Assembly (NCBI RefSeq): GCF_000962805.1
Contig: NZ_JZTW01000007.1
Location: 124,001-188,000, forward strand
Source of the DNA: Pseudarthrobacter chlorophenolicus
GTDB lineage: Bacteria > Actinomycetota > Actinomycetes > Actinomycetales > Micrococcaceae
DNA length: 64,000 bases
Direction: 5' to 3'
In this document: positions 22,234-30,329 of the stretch, one piece after another
Position numbering within the stretch: the first letter of the stretch is position 1
Layout of the letters: each line of letters begins with the position of its first letter
Position numbers and translations under genes: made by a program
Notes under the pieces: generated by a model
The model's input: only the letters and a program-made list of their open reading frames with translations
Databases searched by the model: none
Told to the model about the DNA's origin: nothing

Positions 22234-23343
22234 ATGGCAGCTCATTACGATGTCCTGATCGTCGGCGGCGGCATCGCCGGCCTGTCCCTCGCTTCGGCGT
22301 TGGCAGGAAAGTGCAATGTGGCCCTGGTGGAGGCGGAGCAGGAATTGGCGTACCACACGTCCTCCCGCTCCGCCCGCCAGCTCATCCCCAGTTATGGCCC
22401 ACCGGTGGTGCAGGAGCTGACCGCCCGGACCCTGGAGCTGATGGCCGCCCGCGACGCCGAACTGCCCGAGCCGGTCCTGACACCGCGCAGCTTCATGCTC
22501 ATCGGCACTGAGGAGCAGGTGCAGGCGGAGGCCAGCGGCTCCATGCGGCCCATCACCCATGCCGAAGCGCTGCAGCTGTGCCCGGCACTGGTCCCCGAAT
22601 CCTTTGCCGCGGCCGGGCTGGATGACGGATCCTTTGGCAGCAACGCACCGCTGCTGCTGGAGGACCACCGACGGCGGGCCGTGGAGGCCGGCGCGGACAT
22701 CATTACCGGAGCCAGGGTGCATTCCGCCCAGCAACTCGGCTCAGGCTGGCAGGTAGGTGCCGGTGCCGAGGGTTTCGAAGCCAGGGTGCTGGTGAACGCG
22801 GCGGGAGCCTGGGCCGACGAACTCGCCGTTATCAGCGGCGTGGAGAAGCTCGGCCTCCAGCCGTACCGGCGCACCGCGGCGATTGCCGCCGTCGAGCGCC
22901 CCCTTCCGGAGGGCAGCCCCATGGTGGCGGCAGCGGACAATTCCTTCTACTTCCGGCGCGAAGGCGACGACGTACTCATCTCCCCGTCGGAACACGTGCC
23001 CAGCGGGCCGGAGGACGCCCGGCCCCGGCCGGGCGACGTGGAGCGGCTGGTGGAGCGGCTGAACGCGGTGACCACCCTGGGTATCACCGGCGTCCGCAAG
23101 GCCTGGACGGGGCTCCGTACCGAGGCGGCCGACGGCGTCCCGGTAGCAGGATTCGACGCAGAGGCACCCGGCTTCTACTGGCTGGCGGGGCAGGGCGGCT
23201 ACGGCTTCCAGACCTCGGCCGCCATTGCCGAACTGGCCGCGGGCCAGATCCTGGGCGGTACGCCGGGTGGTCGGGCAGGCGCAAGTCCGGAATCCCGGAC
23301 AGCGCAGGCGCTCGCGGCCACGCGCTGGTCCATCCGGCGTTGA
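22234..23343 (+). CDS. FAD-dependent amino-acid oxidase (DAO family)
   Basis: 369 residues. The Rossmann motif VLIVGGGIAGLSLASALAG opens the chain, and the DAO-family tail (YWLAGQGGYGFQTSAAIAELAAGQI) includes the FAD-contacting GQGGYG. Likely oxidises a small amino or secondary amine acid; following tdh-kbl it might take glycine or sarcosine, but that is inference. The hutI gene starts 11 nt after its stop. The ATG at 22234 has AAGGAT 6 nt upstream and no clear ribosome site, suggesting its own leaderless transcript. Substrate specificity cannot be read from sequence. Confidence 0.85.
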   Translation: MAAHYDVLIVGGGIAGLSLASALAGKCNVALVEAEQELAYHTSSRSARQLIPSYGPPVVQELTARTLELMAARDAELPEPVLTPRSFMLIGTEEQVQAEASGSMRPITHAEALQLCPALVPESFAAAGLDDGSFGSNAPLLLEDHRRRAVEAGADIITGARVHSAQQLGSGWQVGAGAEGFEARVLVNAAGAWADELAVISGVEKLGLQPYRRTAAIAAVERPLPEGSPMVAAADNSFYFRREGDDVLISPSEHVPSGPEDARPRPGDVERLVERLNAVTTLGITGVRKAWTGLRTEAADGVPVAGFDAEAPGFYWLAGQGGYGFQTSAAIAELAAGQILGGTPGGRAGASPESRTAQALAATRWSIRR

Positions 23344-23354
23344 AGAATGAGAGC

Positions 23355-24566
23355 ATGAGCCTCCTAATCACCAACATCGCCGAGCTGATGACCCAGGACC
23401 TGGAGCGCCGGGTCCTGAAGGATGCCGCGGTGGTGATCGAGGGCGAACGCATTGCCTGGATTGGACCGGCGTTGAGCGCTCCAGCCGCTGACGACGCCGT
23501 CGACGCCGGGCGGCGCGCCCTGCTGCCCGGCTGGGTGGACTCCCATACGCACCTGCTGTTCGCAGGGGACCGGACGGCAGAGTTCGAGGCGCGGATGGCC
23601 GGGGAATCGTATTCGGCCGGCGGGATTGCGGTAACCGTGGACGCCACCCGGGACACCTCCGATTTCGATCTCACCCGGCTGGCCCTGGGCAGGGTGGCCG
23701 AGGCCGTATCCCAGGGCACCACGTACCTGGAAACCAAGACCGGCTACGGCCTCGACGTGGAGCAGGAGGCCCGCAGCGCCCGGATTGCCTCCACTGCCGC
23801 GGACCAGGCCACCTACCTCGGCGCCCACCTGGTACCTGCCGGCCAGGACGCCGACGAGTACACCGACCTGGTGTGCGGGCCGATGCTCTCGGCGGTCCGG
23901 CCGTATGTGCAGTGGGCGGACGTCTTCTGCGAAAAGGGCGCCTTTACCGAGGACCAGTCCCGCCGCGTGCTGCAGGCCTGCAGGGAAGCCGGGCTGGGCC
24001 TCCGGGTTCACGGCAACCAGCTCGGCGAAGGGCCGGGCGTCCGGTTGGCAGTTGAACTGGGTGCCGCGAGCGTGGACCACGTCAACTACCTCGCGGGCGC
24101 CGACGTCGAGGCCCTTGCCGGAACCTGGTCCGGCTGGGACCTGGCTTCCGGGACGGGGGTGCGCGGGACTGTGGCCACCTGCCTGCCGGCGTGCGACCTG
24201 TCCACCCGCCAGCCGCTGGCCCCCGCCCGCGCCCTCCTGGACGCCGGCGTCCAGGTGGCCCTTGCCTCCAACTGCAATCCTGGAACGTCCTACACCAGTT
24301 CCATGGCCTACTGCGTGGCCACCGCGGTGCTGCAGATGAAGCTCAGCGTGCACGAGGCCGTCCGTGCGGCCACTTATGGCGGCGCGCTGGCGCTGCACAA
24401 GGATCGCGGCACCGATGCCGACGGCCAGCGTGCCGTGGGTTCCATCGCCGTCGGACACCGGGCCGACCTGCACCTGCTGAACGCCCCCTCTGCCACCCAT
24501 CTCGCATACCGCCCGGGCATGCCGTTGACGTACGCTGTGTGGCGGGCAGGGGTTCGGGAGCGGTAA
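23355..24566 (+). CDS. hutI: Imidazolonepropionase
   Basis: 403 residues. Third step of histidine degradation: opens imidazolone-5-propionate to N-formimino-glutamate. Metal ligands are the HTH pair (VDSHTHLLFAGDR), a later His (HGNQLGEGPGVRLA) and the loop ending in VDHVNYL; ETKTGYGLD is the usual active-site ESGYGL-like block. ATG at 23355 is chosen; TTG at 23340 is an in-frame alternative. It is close behind the oxidase (11 nt). No hutH, hutU or hutG is nearby, so the gene is separated from the rest of a hut pathway in this window. Confidence 0.9.
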   Translation: MSLLITNIAELMTQDLERRVLKDAAVVIEGERIAWIGPALSAPAADDAVDAGRRALLPGWVDSHTHLLFAGDRTAEFEARMAGESYSAGGIAVTVDATRDTSDFDLTRLALGRVAEAVSQGTTYLETKTGYGLDVEQEARSARIASTAADQATYLGAHLVPAGQDADEYTDLVCGPMLSAVRPYVQWADVFCEKGAFTEDQSRRVLQACREAGLGLRVHGNQLGEGPGVRLAVELGAASVDHVNYLAGADVEALAGTWSGWDLASGTGVRGTVATCLPACDLSTRQPLAPARALLDAGVQVALASNCNPGTSYTSSMAYCVATAVLQMKLSVHEAVRAATYGGALALHKDRGTDADGQRAVGSIAVGHRADLHLLNAPSATHLAYRPGMPLTYAVWRAGVRER

Positions 24567-24590
24567 CCAGCTCACCCGCTTGCTGCATTT

Positions 24591-24636
24591 TGACGTTAGA
24601 TGATCTTTTCTGGTCTGTTATGATCATAAAACGTCA
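24591..24636. promoter_or_regulatory. Palindromic operator and promoter of the DeoR-family gene
   Basis: Left half TGACGTTAGATGATC (24591-24605) and right half GATCATAAAACGTCA (24622-24636) are inverted repeats with 13 of 15 matching positions and a 16-bp gap. An extended -10 (TGTTATGAT, hexamer TATGAT at 24619-24624) lies in the right half, so a bound repressor would block RNA polymerase. The gene starts 36 nt further on. Most likely the site of the DeoR product itself. Confidence 0.75.
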
Positions 24637-24671
24637 TCCGGAGTGGTGGCCGTTGTACTGAGAGGCCCCGC

Positions 24672-25460
24672 ATGACCCGCACCGACCGCCTTACCGCCAT
24701 CCTCGACTTGCTTGCCAGGACCGGCCAGGTGGAAGTGGATGAGATCGTCACTACGCTCGGAGTTTCGCCCGCCACTGCACGCCGGGACCTGGACAGCCTT
24801 GCCAAACGGCGGCTCCTGACCCGCACCCGCGGAGGCGCCACCACCGGTGCCCTTGCCTACGACCTGCCCGGCCGCTACAACCGGGACGACCACGCCGAGG
24901 CGAAGGAGCAGATTGCCCGTGCGGCGTCGGCCCTGATCCGGCCCGGAGCTGTCATAGGACTCTGCGGCGGCACCACCAGCACGGCGTTGGCCCAGATCCT
25001 GGCCACCCGCGAGGACCTGAATGCCCCGTCCAACCAGTCAACGTTGACCGTTGTCACCAATGCCATCAACATTGCCGGGCAGCTGGCGGTGCGGCCCAAC
25101 ATCAAGGTGATGGTGACCGGCGGCATCCTCAATCCGAGATCCTACGAGCTGGTGGGTCCGTACACGGACATCATCATGCAGAAGGTGGTCCTGGACATCG
25201 CCTTCATTGGCGTGAACGGCATCGACCCCGAGGTTGGCCCCACCAACACCGGGGAGGGCGAGGCCTCGGTGAATGCTCTGCTGGCCAGCCGGGCCCGGGT
25301 GTCCTACGTCATTGCCGACTCCTCCAAAGTGGGGGTGCGGGCCTTCGCCACGATGGACGGCTACGACTTCACCCGCCTGATTACGGACTCCGGCATCTCG
25401 CCGCGGGACAAGGCCGCCTTCGAAGCCAACGGCACCGAGGTCATCGTCGCGGAGGCGTAG
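24672..25460 (+). CDS. DeoR/GlpR-type transcriptional regulator
   Basis: 262 residues. N-terminal winged helix (DEIVTTLGVSPATARRDLDSLAKRRLLTRTRGGAT) is the DeoR signature. The sensor half has IGLCGGTTSTALAQIL and, late, YVIADSSKVGVRAF, the DeoRC region that binds phosphorylated sugars. The recognised operator directly upstream suggests autoregulation. No sugar kinase or transporter is adjacent, so the controlled pathway is not evident; the closest genes are hutI and a flavin monooxygenase. AGAGG before the ATG at 24672 is the likely ribosome site. Confidence 0.92.
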   Translation: MTRTDRLTAILDLLARTGQVEVDEIVTTLGVSPATARRDLDSLAKRRLLTRTRGGATTGALAYDLPGRYNRDDHAEAKEQIARAASALIRPGAVIGLCGGTTSTALAQILATREDLNAPSNQSTLTVVTNAINIAGQLAVRPNIKVMVTGGILNPRSYELVGPYTDIIMQKVVLDIAFIGVNGIDPEVGPTNTGEGEASVNALLASRARVSYVIADSSKVGVRAFATMDGYDFTRLITDSGISPRDKAAFEANGTEVIVAEA

Positions 25461-25528
25461 CAGGGGTGCGCCGTTGCCGTGATCGGCTGCCTGCGGACCG
25501 GTTTTCGGGCCTGACGGGTTGCCGGCAG

Positions 25529-26767
25529 TCACACCTGCCACTGCCGCTGCCCGTAGCGCCGGGCACCCAGTGCTCCGGCCGCGCCAAGCAGTGGGCGCGC
25601 CAGAAGCTGCAGGGGACGGTGCCGCAGCGTGTTGATGATCCGGACGGGTCCCAGCGACTCCCGGATGGCCGAGCGCGCCCGGGGGACGATGGTGCGCTGG
25701 TAGGCCGCGAGCTCAGCTGAGAGGGGCCGGCCGCCGAGATGCCGGCGTAGGGCTGCTGCGAGGTCCGCGGCGTCGCAGATGGCGGTTGACGCGCCCCGGC
25801 CGCCGGTGGGCGGCATAGCGTGGACGGCGTCACCCAGCGCCGTCACCCGCCCGGGTGTCCATCCGGCCAACGGGCCCGAAGGATCGGCCGCCCGGAACCG
25901 GAACGCTTCGGTGAGGGCCGGGTCTGATGCTGCCACGTGCTGTTCCAGCCAGGGGGACCACCGTCCCAGAAGGCCCAGGGCCTGCTGGATGAATACCTCG
26001 GGTGGAGCATTCCTGGTGTCCGCCAGCCGGTCACTGCGGGCGATGGTTCCCCAAATGAGGGCGGGCCCGGACGGCACGGTGGCGGTGTGCGCACTGCTGA
26101 CAGGCCGTGAGGGCGGTCCGTACAGCGAAAGGAAGACCCCGGTGCCGTCCGGCCCAAAAGCGAGTGCGGGCCCTGCGCCGAGATACGTGGGTGCGCCCGG
26201 TGACCCAAACCGGGACCCCAGCGGAGACCACCCGGCGATGCCGGTCAGCCCCAGGTCCCTGGCGGGTGGCTGGCCCGGCAGGGAAGCGACGACGGCCGAA
26301 CCGGCACCGTCCGCTCCAACGACGAGGTCCCCTTCAATGACGCTGCCGTCGGCAACGGTGACCGCCGCGCCGTTCCCGTCTTCGGCCACGGTCCGGACCG
26401 TGGCGCCGAAGCGGACCAAGTGATGGAGGTCGCGGGCAAGGAGGACCCGAAGGACCTGGCGCTGCGCGAGGATCCGGTCCGTGCCCTCGGCTTCGGGGGC
26501 GACGGCGATGGGCCGCAGGCGCTGGTCGGCGACCGTGAACTGCCGGAACGCCTGTTCAGTGTCCGAAACCGATCGCAGTTCCTCTACGAGCGCTGTGGGA
26601 AGTATCCTCCCGAGAGCCCCGCAGGCCTCGTGATTGATGCTGATGCGGTAACCGGCTGTTGCCGCCGCATGGGCATCCTGCTCGAGCAGGACAACGTCGG
26701 CTTGCCCGCGCAGGGCATGTGCCAGCGTGAGGCCTCCGATGCCGGCACCGCAAATGATGATCCTCAC
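25529..26767 (-). CDS. FAD-dependent monooxygenase (UbiH/PHBH-like)
   Basis: 412 residues from GTG at 26767. The chain opens with VRIIICGAGIGGLTLAHAL (GxGxxG), carries VVGADGAGSAVVASLPG as the DG motif near residue 150, and GDAVHAMPPTGGRGASTAI as the GD motif near residue 290. These define class A flavin monooxygenases that hydroxylate aromatic or other ring substrates with NAD(P)H. The longer in-frame stretch upstream lacks a sensible start; TACCAT is 5 nt before the GTG, suggesting a leaderless start. It stands alone, convergent with the DeoR gene and divergent from the CPBP gene. Substrate unknown. Confidence 0.85.
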   Translation of the reverse strand: MRIIICGAGIGGLTLAHALRGQADVVLLEQDAHAAATAGYRISINHEACGALGRILPTALVEELRSVSDTEQAFRQFTVADQRLRPIAVAPEAEGTDRILAQRQVLRVLLARDLHHLVRFGATVRTVAEDGNGAAVTVADGSVIEGDLVVGADGAGSAVVASLPGQPPARDLGLTGIAGWSPLGSRFGSPGAPTYLGAGPALAFGPDGTGVFLSLYGPPSRPVSSAHTATVPSGPALIWGTIARSDRLADTRNAPPEVFIQQALGLLGRWSPWLEQHVAASDPALTEAFRFRAADPSGPLAGWTPGRVTALGDAVHAMPPTGGRGASTAICDAADLAAALRRHLGGRPLSAELAAYQRTIVPRARSAIRESLGPVRIINTLRHRPLQLLARPLLGAAGALGARRYGQRQWQV

Positions 26768-26844
26768 AGCAGATGGTATCCATAGCGGAAGGCTTCCTGC
26801 CGTTTCGTCTGTGGCGCCATCAGCCCCGGCCCAGGAACTGCAGG

Positions 26845-26850
26845 CAAGAT
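26845..26850 (+). promoter_or_regulatory. -10 hexamer for the leaderless CPBP gene
   Basis: CAAGAT followed by 6 nt and ATG at 26857. The AGGAG in that spacer is one base from the ATG, too near to serve as a normal ribosome site, which favours leaderless initiation. Confidence 0.5.
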
Positions 26851-26856
26851 AGGAGC

Positions 26857-27639
26857 ATGCTGGTTCCCTCCCGCCGCCGCCTGGCGTTCGAAGTCTGGAT
26901 TGTCCTGGGCCTGTCCCTGGGCCAGTCTGCCGTGTATTCGGTAGTGCAGCTCCTGGACAAGATGACCCGGGCACCGCTGGCCGAGGGAACCTCTACGCTC
27001 AACCGGTCCCAGAGCACCCGCGAATACTTCGACCTGACCTATCAGCTCCTGGATATCATCTTTGCCCTCGTCCCGGTCCTGCTGGTGCTGTACTTCCTCT
27101 CGGGTCCCCGGCAGGCGGCCGCCGGGGAGCTGGGCGCGGGGTCCGGATCAGCCTTCAGGAAACTGGGCCTCAATTTTGCCCGTCCCGGCAAGGACCTGCT
27201 GCAGGGGGTGGGGCTGGCAGCGCTGATCGGCATCCCGTCATTGGGCCTTTACGCTGCCGGGCGGGCACTGGGAATCACCACCGCCATCATCCCCAGCGCC
27301 TTGGACGCGTATTGGTGGACCGTACCGGTGCTGGTCCTGTCCGCCATCCGGCATGGCATCGTGGAGGAAGTCATCGTGGTGGGCTACCTCATGAACCGCT
27401 TCGGCAAGTTCGGGTGGAGCGTGCCGCTGTCGATTGCCGTCAGTGCGGTCCTGCGCGGCAGCTACCACCTGTACCAGGGGTTCGGTCCCTTCATCGGGAA
27501 CGTGGTGATGGGTATTGTCTTCGCCTGGATCTACACGCGGACCAGGCGCGTCATGCCGCTGGTCATCGCGCACGCCCTGCTGGACATCGTGGCGTTCGTT
27601 GGCTTCAGCCTCTTCGGCAAGGCTGTCGGCCTGGGGTAG
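26857..27639 (+). CDS. CPBP family intramembrane protein (CAAX protease/bacteriocin-immunity type)
   Basis: 260 residues with about six to eight hydrophobic helices. Family motif 1 is EEVIVVGYL (the EExxxR/L-type motif, residues near 170), followed by a His-bearing helix (SYHLYQGF) and the conserved VIAHALLDIVAF near the C-terminus with the second His. These conserved Glu and His residues are the proposed metal or catalytic site of Abi/CPBP proteins. Its client protein is unknown. Divergent from the flavin monooxygenase, convergent with the VOC gene, and followed by a perfect hairpin. Confidence 0.88.
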   Translation: MLVPSRRRLAFEVWIVLGLSLGQSAVYSVVQLLDKMTRAPLAEGTSTLNRSQSTREYFDLTYQLLDIIFALVPVLLVLYFLSGPRQAAAGELGAGSGSAFRKLGLNFARPGKDLLQGVGLAALIGIPSLGLYAAGRALGITTAIIPSALDAYWWTVPVLVLSAIRHGIVEEVIVVGYLMNRFGKFGWSVPLSIAVSAVLRGSYHLYQGFGPFIGNVVMGIVFAWIYTRTRRVMPLVIAHALLDIVAFVGFSLFGKAVGLG

Positions 27640-27662
27640 GGCGGCCCTGGCCGGGAAATGGA

Positions 27663-27714
27663 TTCGGCCGCCATGGGGTGGTGACGCCGTTGTCACCACC
27701 CCATGGCGGCCGAA
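27663..27714. repeat. Perfect 23-bp inverted repeat between convergent genes
   Basis: Arms 27663-27685 and 27692-27714 are perfectly complementary, with a 6-nt loop GCCGTT. It sits 23 nt after the CPBP stop and 61 nt before the VOC stop, so both transcripts can form the hairpin. No U run follows on either side. Most likely a bidirectional terminator or 3'-end stabiliser. Confidence 0.75.
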
Positions 27715-27775
27715 GCTGGTGCGGGCAGGCGCCCGCGGTTGTGGTCCGGCATGGAACCGGACCACAGGTGGAGGG

Positions 27776-28414
27776 TCAGAGGGTGACGGCTCCGTTAGCG
27801 GTTTCGAACGTGACGGACAGGATGCCGGGGGTGCCGTGCGGGGCCACCCACTCGACAGCCACGTCTTCCAGCGGCTTCTCCACCGGCTCGCCCAGCCATT
27901 CGGTGACCCGCGAAGCGGAACCGGCGATGGTCAGGCAGCTCATCTTGAGGCTGCTGTCATAGGCGTTGGACGGGTGCAGCGACGGGTCGCCTTCCCACTT
28001 GAGCATGTACGGAACCTGGGGGTCCGCGATGAGTCCCAGGATGCCGATCTGCTTCCACACAAGCTCGCGGCCGTCCGGGAACTTGCGGTTGCCGTTGACG
28101 GCCGAGCGTCCGAGCCGCTCCTCGAAGGGGGCGAGGTCGTCAACTTCGACGCACCAGCCCATCCATCCGCCGCCGGCCGCGGAACGGGCACGAACGGCCT
28201 GTCCGAAGGGGGCCTTGTCCGAGGCGGGGTGGTCCAGGACCTCCACCACTTCGAGGTACTTATGGCCCGCGAGCGGGATGATCATATTCCGGGTTCCGAA
28301 CCGGGGATGTACCCCGCCTTTGACTGCCTCAACGCCGAGGGCAGATGCAATTCGTTCGGTAGTGGCCGCGAGGCCATCGTGTTCACAGGCGTAAGAGACG
28401 TGATCCATGCGCAT
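27776..28414 (-). CDS. VOC superfamily (glyoxalase-like) protein
   Basis: 212 residues. The N-terminus MRMDHVSYACEHDGLAATTERIASALGV carries the usual His of a betaalphabetabetabeta module; HKYLEVVEV (Glu metal ligand candidate) and later SVTFETANG follow. This matches the glyoxalase-like domain family, whose substrates are mostly unknown. CAAGAT lies 6 nt upstream of the ATG at 28414 (28421-28426, minus strand), so the first ATG is a credible leaderless start; an in-frame ATG follows at 28408. Confidence 0.78.
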   Translation of the reverse strand: MRMDHVSYACEHDGLAATTERIASALGVEAVKGGVHPRFGTRNMIIPLAGHKYLEVVEVLDHPASDKAPFGQAVRARSAAGGGWMGWCVEVDDLAPFEERLGRSAVNGNRKFPDGRELVWKQIGILGLIADPQVPYMLKWEGDPSLHPSNAYDSSLKMSCLTIAGSASRVTEWLGEPVEKPLEDVAVEWVAPHGTPGILSVTFETANGAVTL

Positions 28415-28420
28415 GCCAAC

Positions 28421-28426
28421 ATCTTG
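28421..28426 (-). promoter_or_regulatory. -10 hexamer for the leaderless VOC gene
   Basis: CAAGAT on the minus strand, 6 nt before the ATG at 28414. Confidence 0.45.
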
Positions 28427-28563
28427 GCACTTTGTGATCGGGCTCTCAGCTTAGGCTTGCCTTACTCGAAATTTCCATTTTCTTGGGGATCAGTTTTCTG
28501 CCCTGCCGGCAGCCGCGGAGACCATGTTCGTCACAATCCTGTCCGCCGCCGCCAACGTGTTCC

Positions 28564-28569
28564 TACACT
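28564..28569 (+). promoter_or_regulatory. metY: -10 element of the metY leader
   Basis: TACACT ends 5 nt before the first base of the SAM-IV P1 helix, so the aptamer begins at the transcript 5' end. The same TACACT and spacing are seen before metX. Confidence 0.55.
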
Positions 28570-28574
28570 GGGCG

Positions 28575-28690
28575 CAGGTCATGAGTGCCAGCGCCAAGCC
28601 CCGGCTTGCTGGCCGGCAACCCTCCATCCGCGGTGGGGTGCCCCGGGTGAGGACCTGGTTGCCCGGCAACGGCCGGGCGGCAAGCGCGGC
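28575..28690 (+). ncRNA. SAM-IV riboswitch upstream of metY
   Basis: P1 is CAGGTC (28575-28580) paired to GACCTG (28652-28657). The core reads ATGAGTGCCAGCG, then CCCCGGCTTGCTGGCCGG, CAACCCTCC and GGGGTGCCCCGGGTG, the conserved SAM-I/SAM-IV type core. A downstream GCCCGG-CAACGG-CCGGGC helix (28661-28678) is the extra 3' element that separates SAM-IV from SAM-I. A stem GGCCCG/CGGGCC (28688-28693 with 28711-28716) just before the ribosome site AAAGGAG is the likely expression switch. High S-adenosylmethionine should lower metY expression. Confidence 0.87.
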
Positions 28691-28735
28691 CCGTGGTGCT
28701 CACAGCATGCCGGGCCCACGTCAAAGGAGCCTTGA

Positions 28736-30058
28736 ATGTCCAACGGTTGGTCCTTCGAAACCCGCCAGATCCACGCCGGCCAGGAGCCCGACGGCGCCAC
28801 CGGCGCACGGGCCCTGCCCATCTACCAGACCACCTCGTTTGTGTTCCCCAGCGCCGAAAGCGCGGCCAACCGGTTCGCGCTGGCGGAACTGGCCCCCATT
28901 TACACCCGCATCGGCAACCCCACCCAAGAGGCCGTGGAGCAGCGCATCGCCAGCCTCGAAGGGGGACTCGGTGCACTGCTGCTCAGCTCCGGCCAGGCCG
29001 CTGAAACCTTCGCCATCCTGAACATCGCAGAGGCGGGCGACCACATAGTGGCCAGTCCCAGCCTGTACGGCGGTACCTACAACCTGTTCGCCCACACACT
29101 GAAGAAGTTCGGCATTACCGTGACGTTTGTAGCGGACCCGGACAACCTGGACCAGTGGCGGGACGCCGTGCAGCCCAACACCAAGCTGTTCTTCGGTGAG
29201 GTGGTCTCCAACCCGCGCCAGGACGTCCTGGACATCGAGGGTATTTCCGCGGTGGCGCACCAGGCCGGCGTGCCACTGATCGTGGACAACACACTGTCCA
29301 CGCCCTACCTGGTCCGGCCGCTGGAGTGGGGCGCGGACATTGTGGTCCACTCGGCCACCAAGTACCTGGGCGGACACGGAGCGGCGATCGCCGGCGTCAT
29401 CGTGGACTCGGGCAAGTTCGACTTCAGCAAGGACCCGGAGCGGTACCCGGGCTTCAACACCCCGGACCCCACCTACAACGGCCTGGTCTACGGCAGGGAC
29501 CTCGGGGAGAACGGTCTCCTCGGCGCAAACCTGTCCTATATCCTCAAGGCGCGCGTCCAGCTCCTGAGGGACCTGGGCTCGGCCGTCTCGCCGTTCAACG
29601 CCTTCCTGATCGCCCAGGGCCTGGAAACGCTGAGCCTGCGTGTGGAACGCCACGTGGCCAATGCCACCGAGGTGGCCCGCTGGCTGGAAGGCCGGGACGA
29701 CGTCGAATCCGTTGCCTACGCAGGCCTGCCGTCAAGCCCCTGGTACGAGCGCGGCCGCAAGTACGGGCCGAAGGGGACAGGCGCCGTCGTCGCGTTCAAC
29801 CTTGCCGGGGGAGCCGAGGCGGGTCAGCGGTTCGTTGATGCCCTGGAGCTGCACTCCCACGTCGCCAACATCGGCGACGTCCGTTCCCTGGTGATCCACC
29901 CTGCGTCCACCACCCACAGCCAGCTGACCCCGGAACAGCAGGCGGTTGCGGGCGTGACGCCCGGCCTGGTGAGGCTGTCCGTGGGCATCGAGCACATCGA
30001 TGACATCCTGGCGGACCTTGAGGCGGGTTTCCGGGCCGCCAAGGGCGCGCTTCACTAG
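28736..30058 (+). CDS. metY: O-acetylhomoserine aminocarboxypropyltransferase (sulfhydrylase)
   Basis: 440 residues, PLP enzyme of the Cys/Met metabolism family. Joins O-acetylhomoserine to sulfide, giving homocysteine. PLP lysine is Lys209 in SATKYLGGHG; the cofactor-phosphate contacts are in LLLSSGQAAETFA, and YTRIGNPTQEAVEQRIASLEGG is the family N-terminal signature. The length (about 430-440) fits MetY, not shorter MetB/MetC. AAAGGAG precedes the ATG. Its SAM-IV leader and the metX gene that follows place it in the direct sulfhydrylation route of methionine synthesis. Confidence 0.95.
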   Translation: MSNGWSFETRQIHAGQEPDGATGARALPIYQTTSFVFPSAESAANRFALAELAPIYTRIGNPTQEAVEQRIASLEGGLGALLLSSGQAAETFAILNIAEAGDHIVASPSLYGGTYNLFAHTLKKFGITVTFVADPDNLDQWRDAVQPNTKLFFGEVVSNPRQDVLDIEGISAVAHQAGVPLIVDNTLSTPYLVRPLEWGADIVVHSATKYLGGHGAAIAGVIVDSGKFDFSKDPERYPGFNTPDPTYNGLVYGRDLGENGLLGANLSYILKARVQLLRDLGSAVSPFNAFLIAQGLETLSLRVERHVANATEVARWLEGRDDVESVAYAGLPSSPWYERGRKYGPKGTGAVVAFNLAGGAEAGQRFVDALELHSHVANIGDVRSLVIHPASTTHSQLTPEQQAVAGVTPGLVRLSVGIEHIDDILADLEAGFRAAKGALH

Positions 30059-30080
30059 GCCGCAGACGTACGACGGCGGG

Positions 30081-30102
30081 AGGCCGGCCGGGCGGCCGGC
30101 CT
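30081..30102 (+). terminator. Hairpin after metY
   Basis: Perfect 9-bp arms AGGCCGGCC (30081-30089) and GGCCGGCCT (30094-30102), 4-nt loop, 22 nt after the metY stop. It separates metY from the metX leader. Confidence 0.6.
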
Positions 30103-30189
30103 CCTTGCAGCCGGGCTGCTGTTTGGGGGAAAGCGGAGCCGGTAAGTCATAACCAGTCATATGCTTGGCGATCAGCGGGGGGTGTTTCG

Positions 30190-30195
30190 TACACT
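30190..30195 (+). promoter_or_regulatory. metX: -10 element of the metX leader
   Basis: TACACT, ending 5 nt before the P1 helix of the SAM-IV aptamer. A weak TTGGCG lies at 30165-30170. Confidence 0.55.
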
Positions 30196-30200
30196 CGAAA

Positions 30201-30312
30201 CAGGTCATGAGTGCCAGTGACAGCCCCGGCTTGCTGGCCGGCAACCCTCCTTCCGCGGCGGGGTGCCCCGGGTGAAGACCTGGCCTGCCGGTAAACGACG
30301 GCGGGCAAGCGC
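30201..30312 (+). ncRNA. SAM-IV riboswitch upstream of metX
   Basis: Nearly the same sequence as the metY leader: P1 CAGGTC (30201-30206) with GACCTG (30277-30282); core ATGAGTGCCAGTG, CCCCGGCTTGCTGGCCGG, CAACCCTCC, GGGGTGCCCCGGGTG. The 3' helix CCTGCCG (30284-30290) with CGGCGGG (30298-30304) follows. The metX ribosome-site segment AGGTCTT (30320-30326) can pair perfectly with AAGACCT (30275-30281), which includes the P1 3' strand. That gives a possible translational switch. Confidence 0.87.
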
Positions 30313-30329
30313 GTAGAAGAGGTCTTGCC

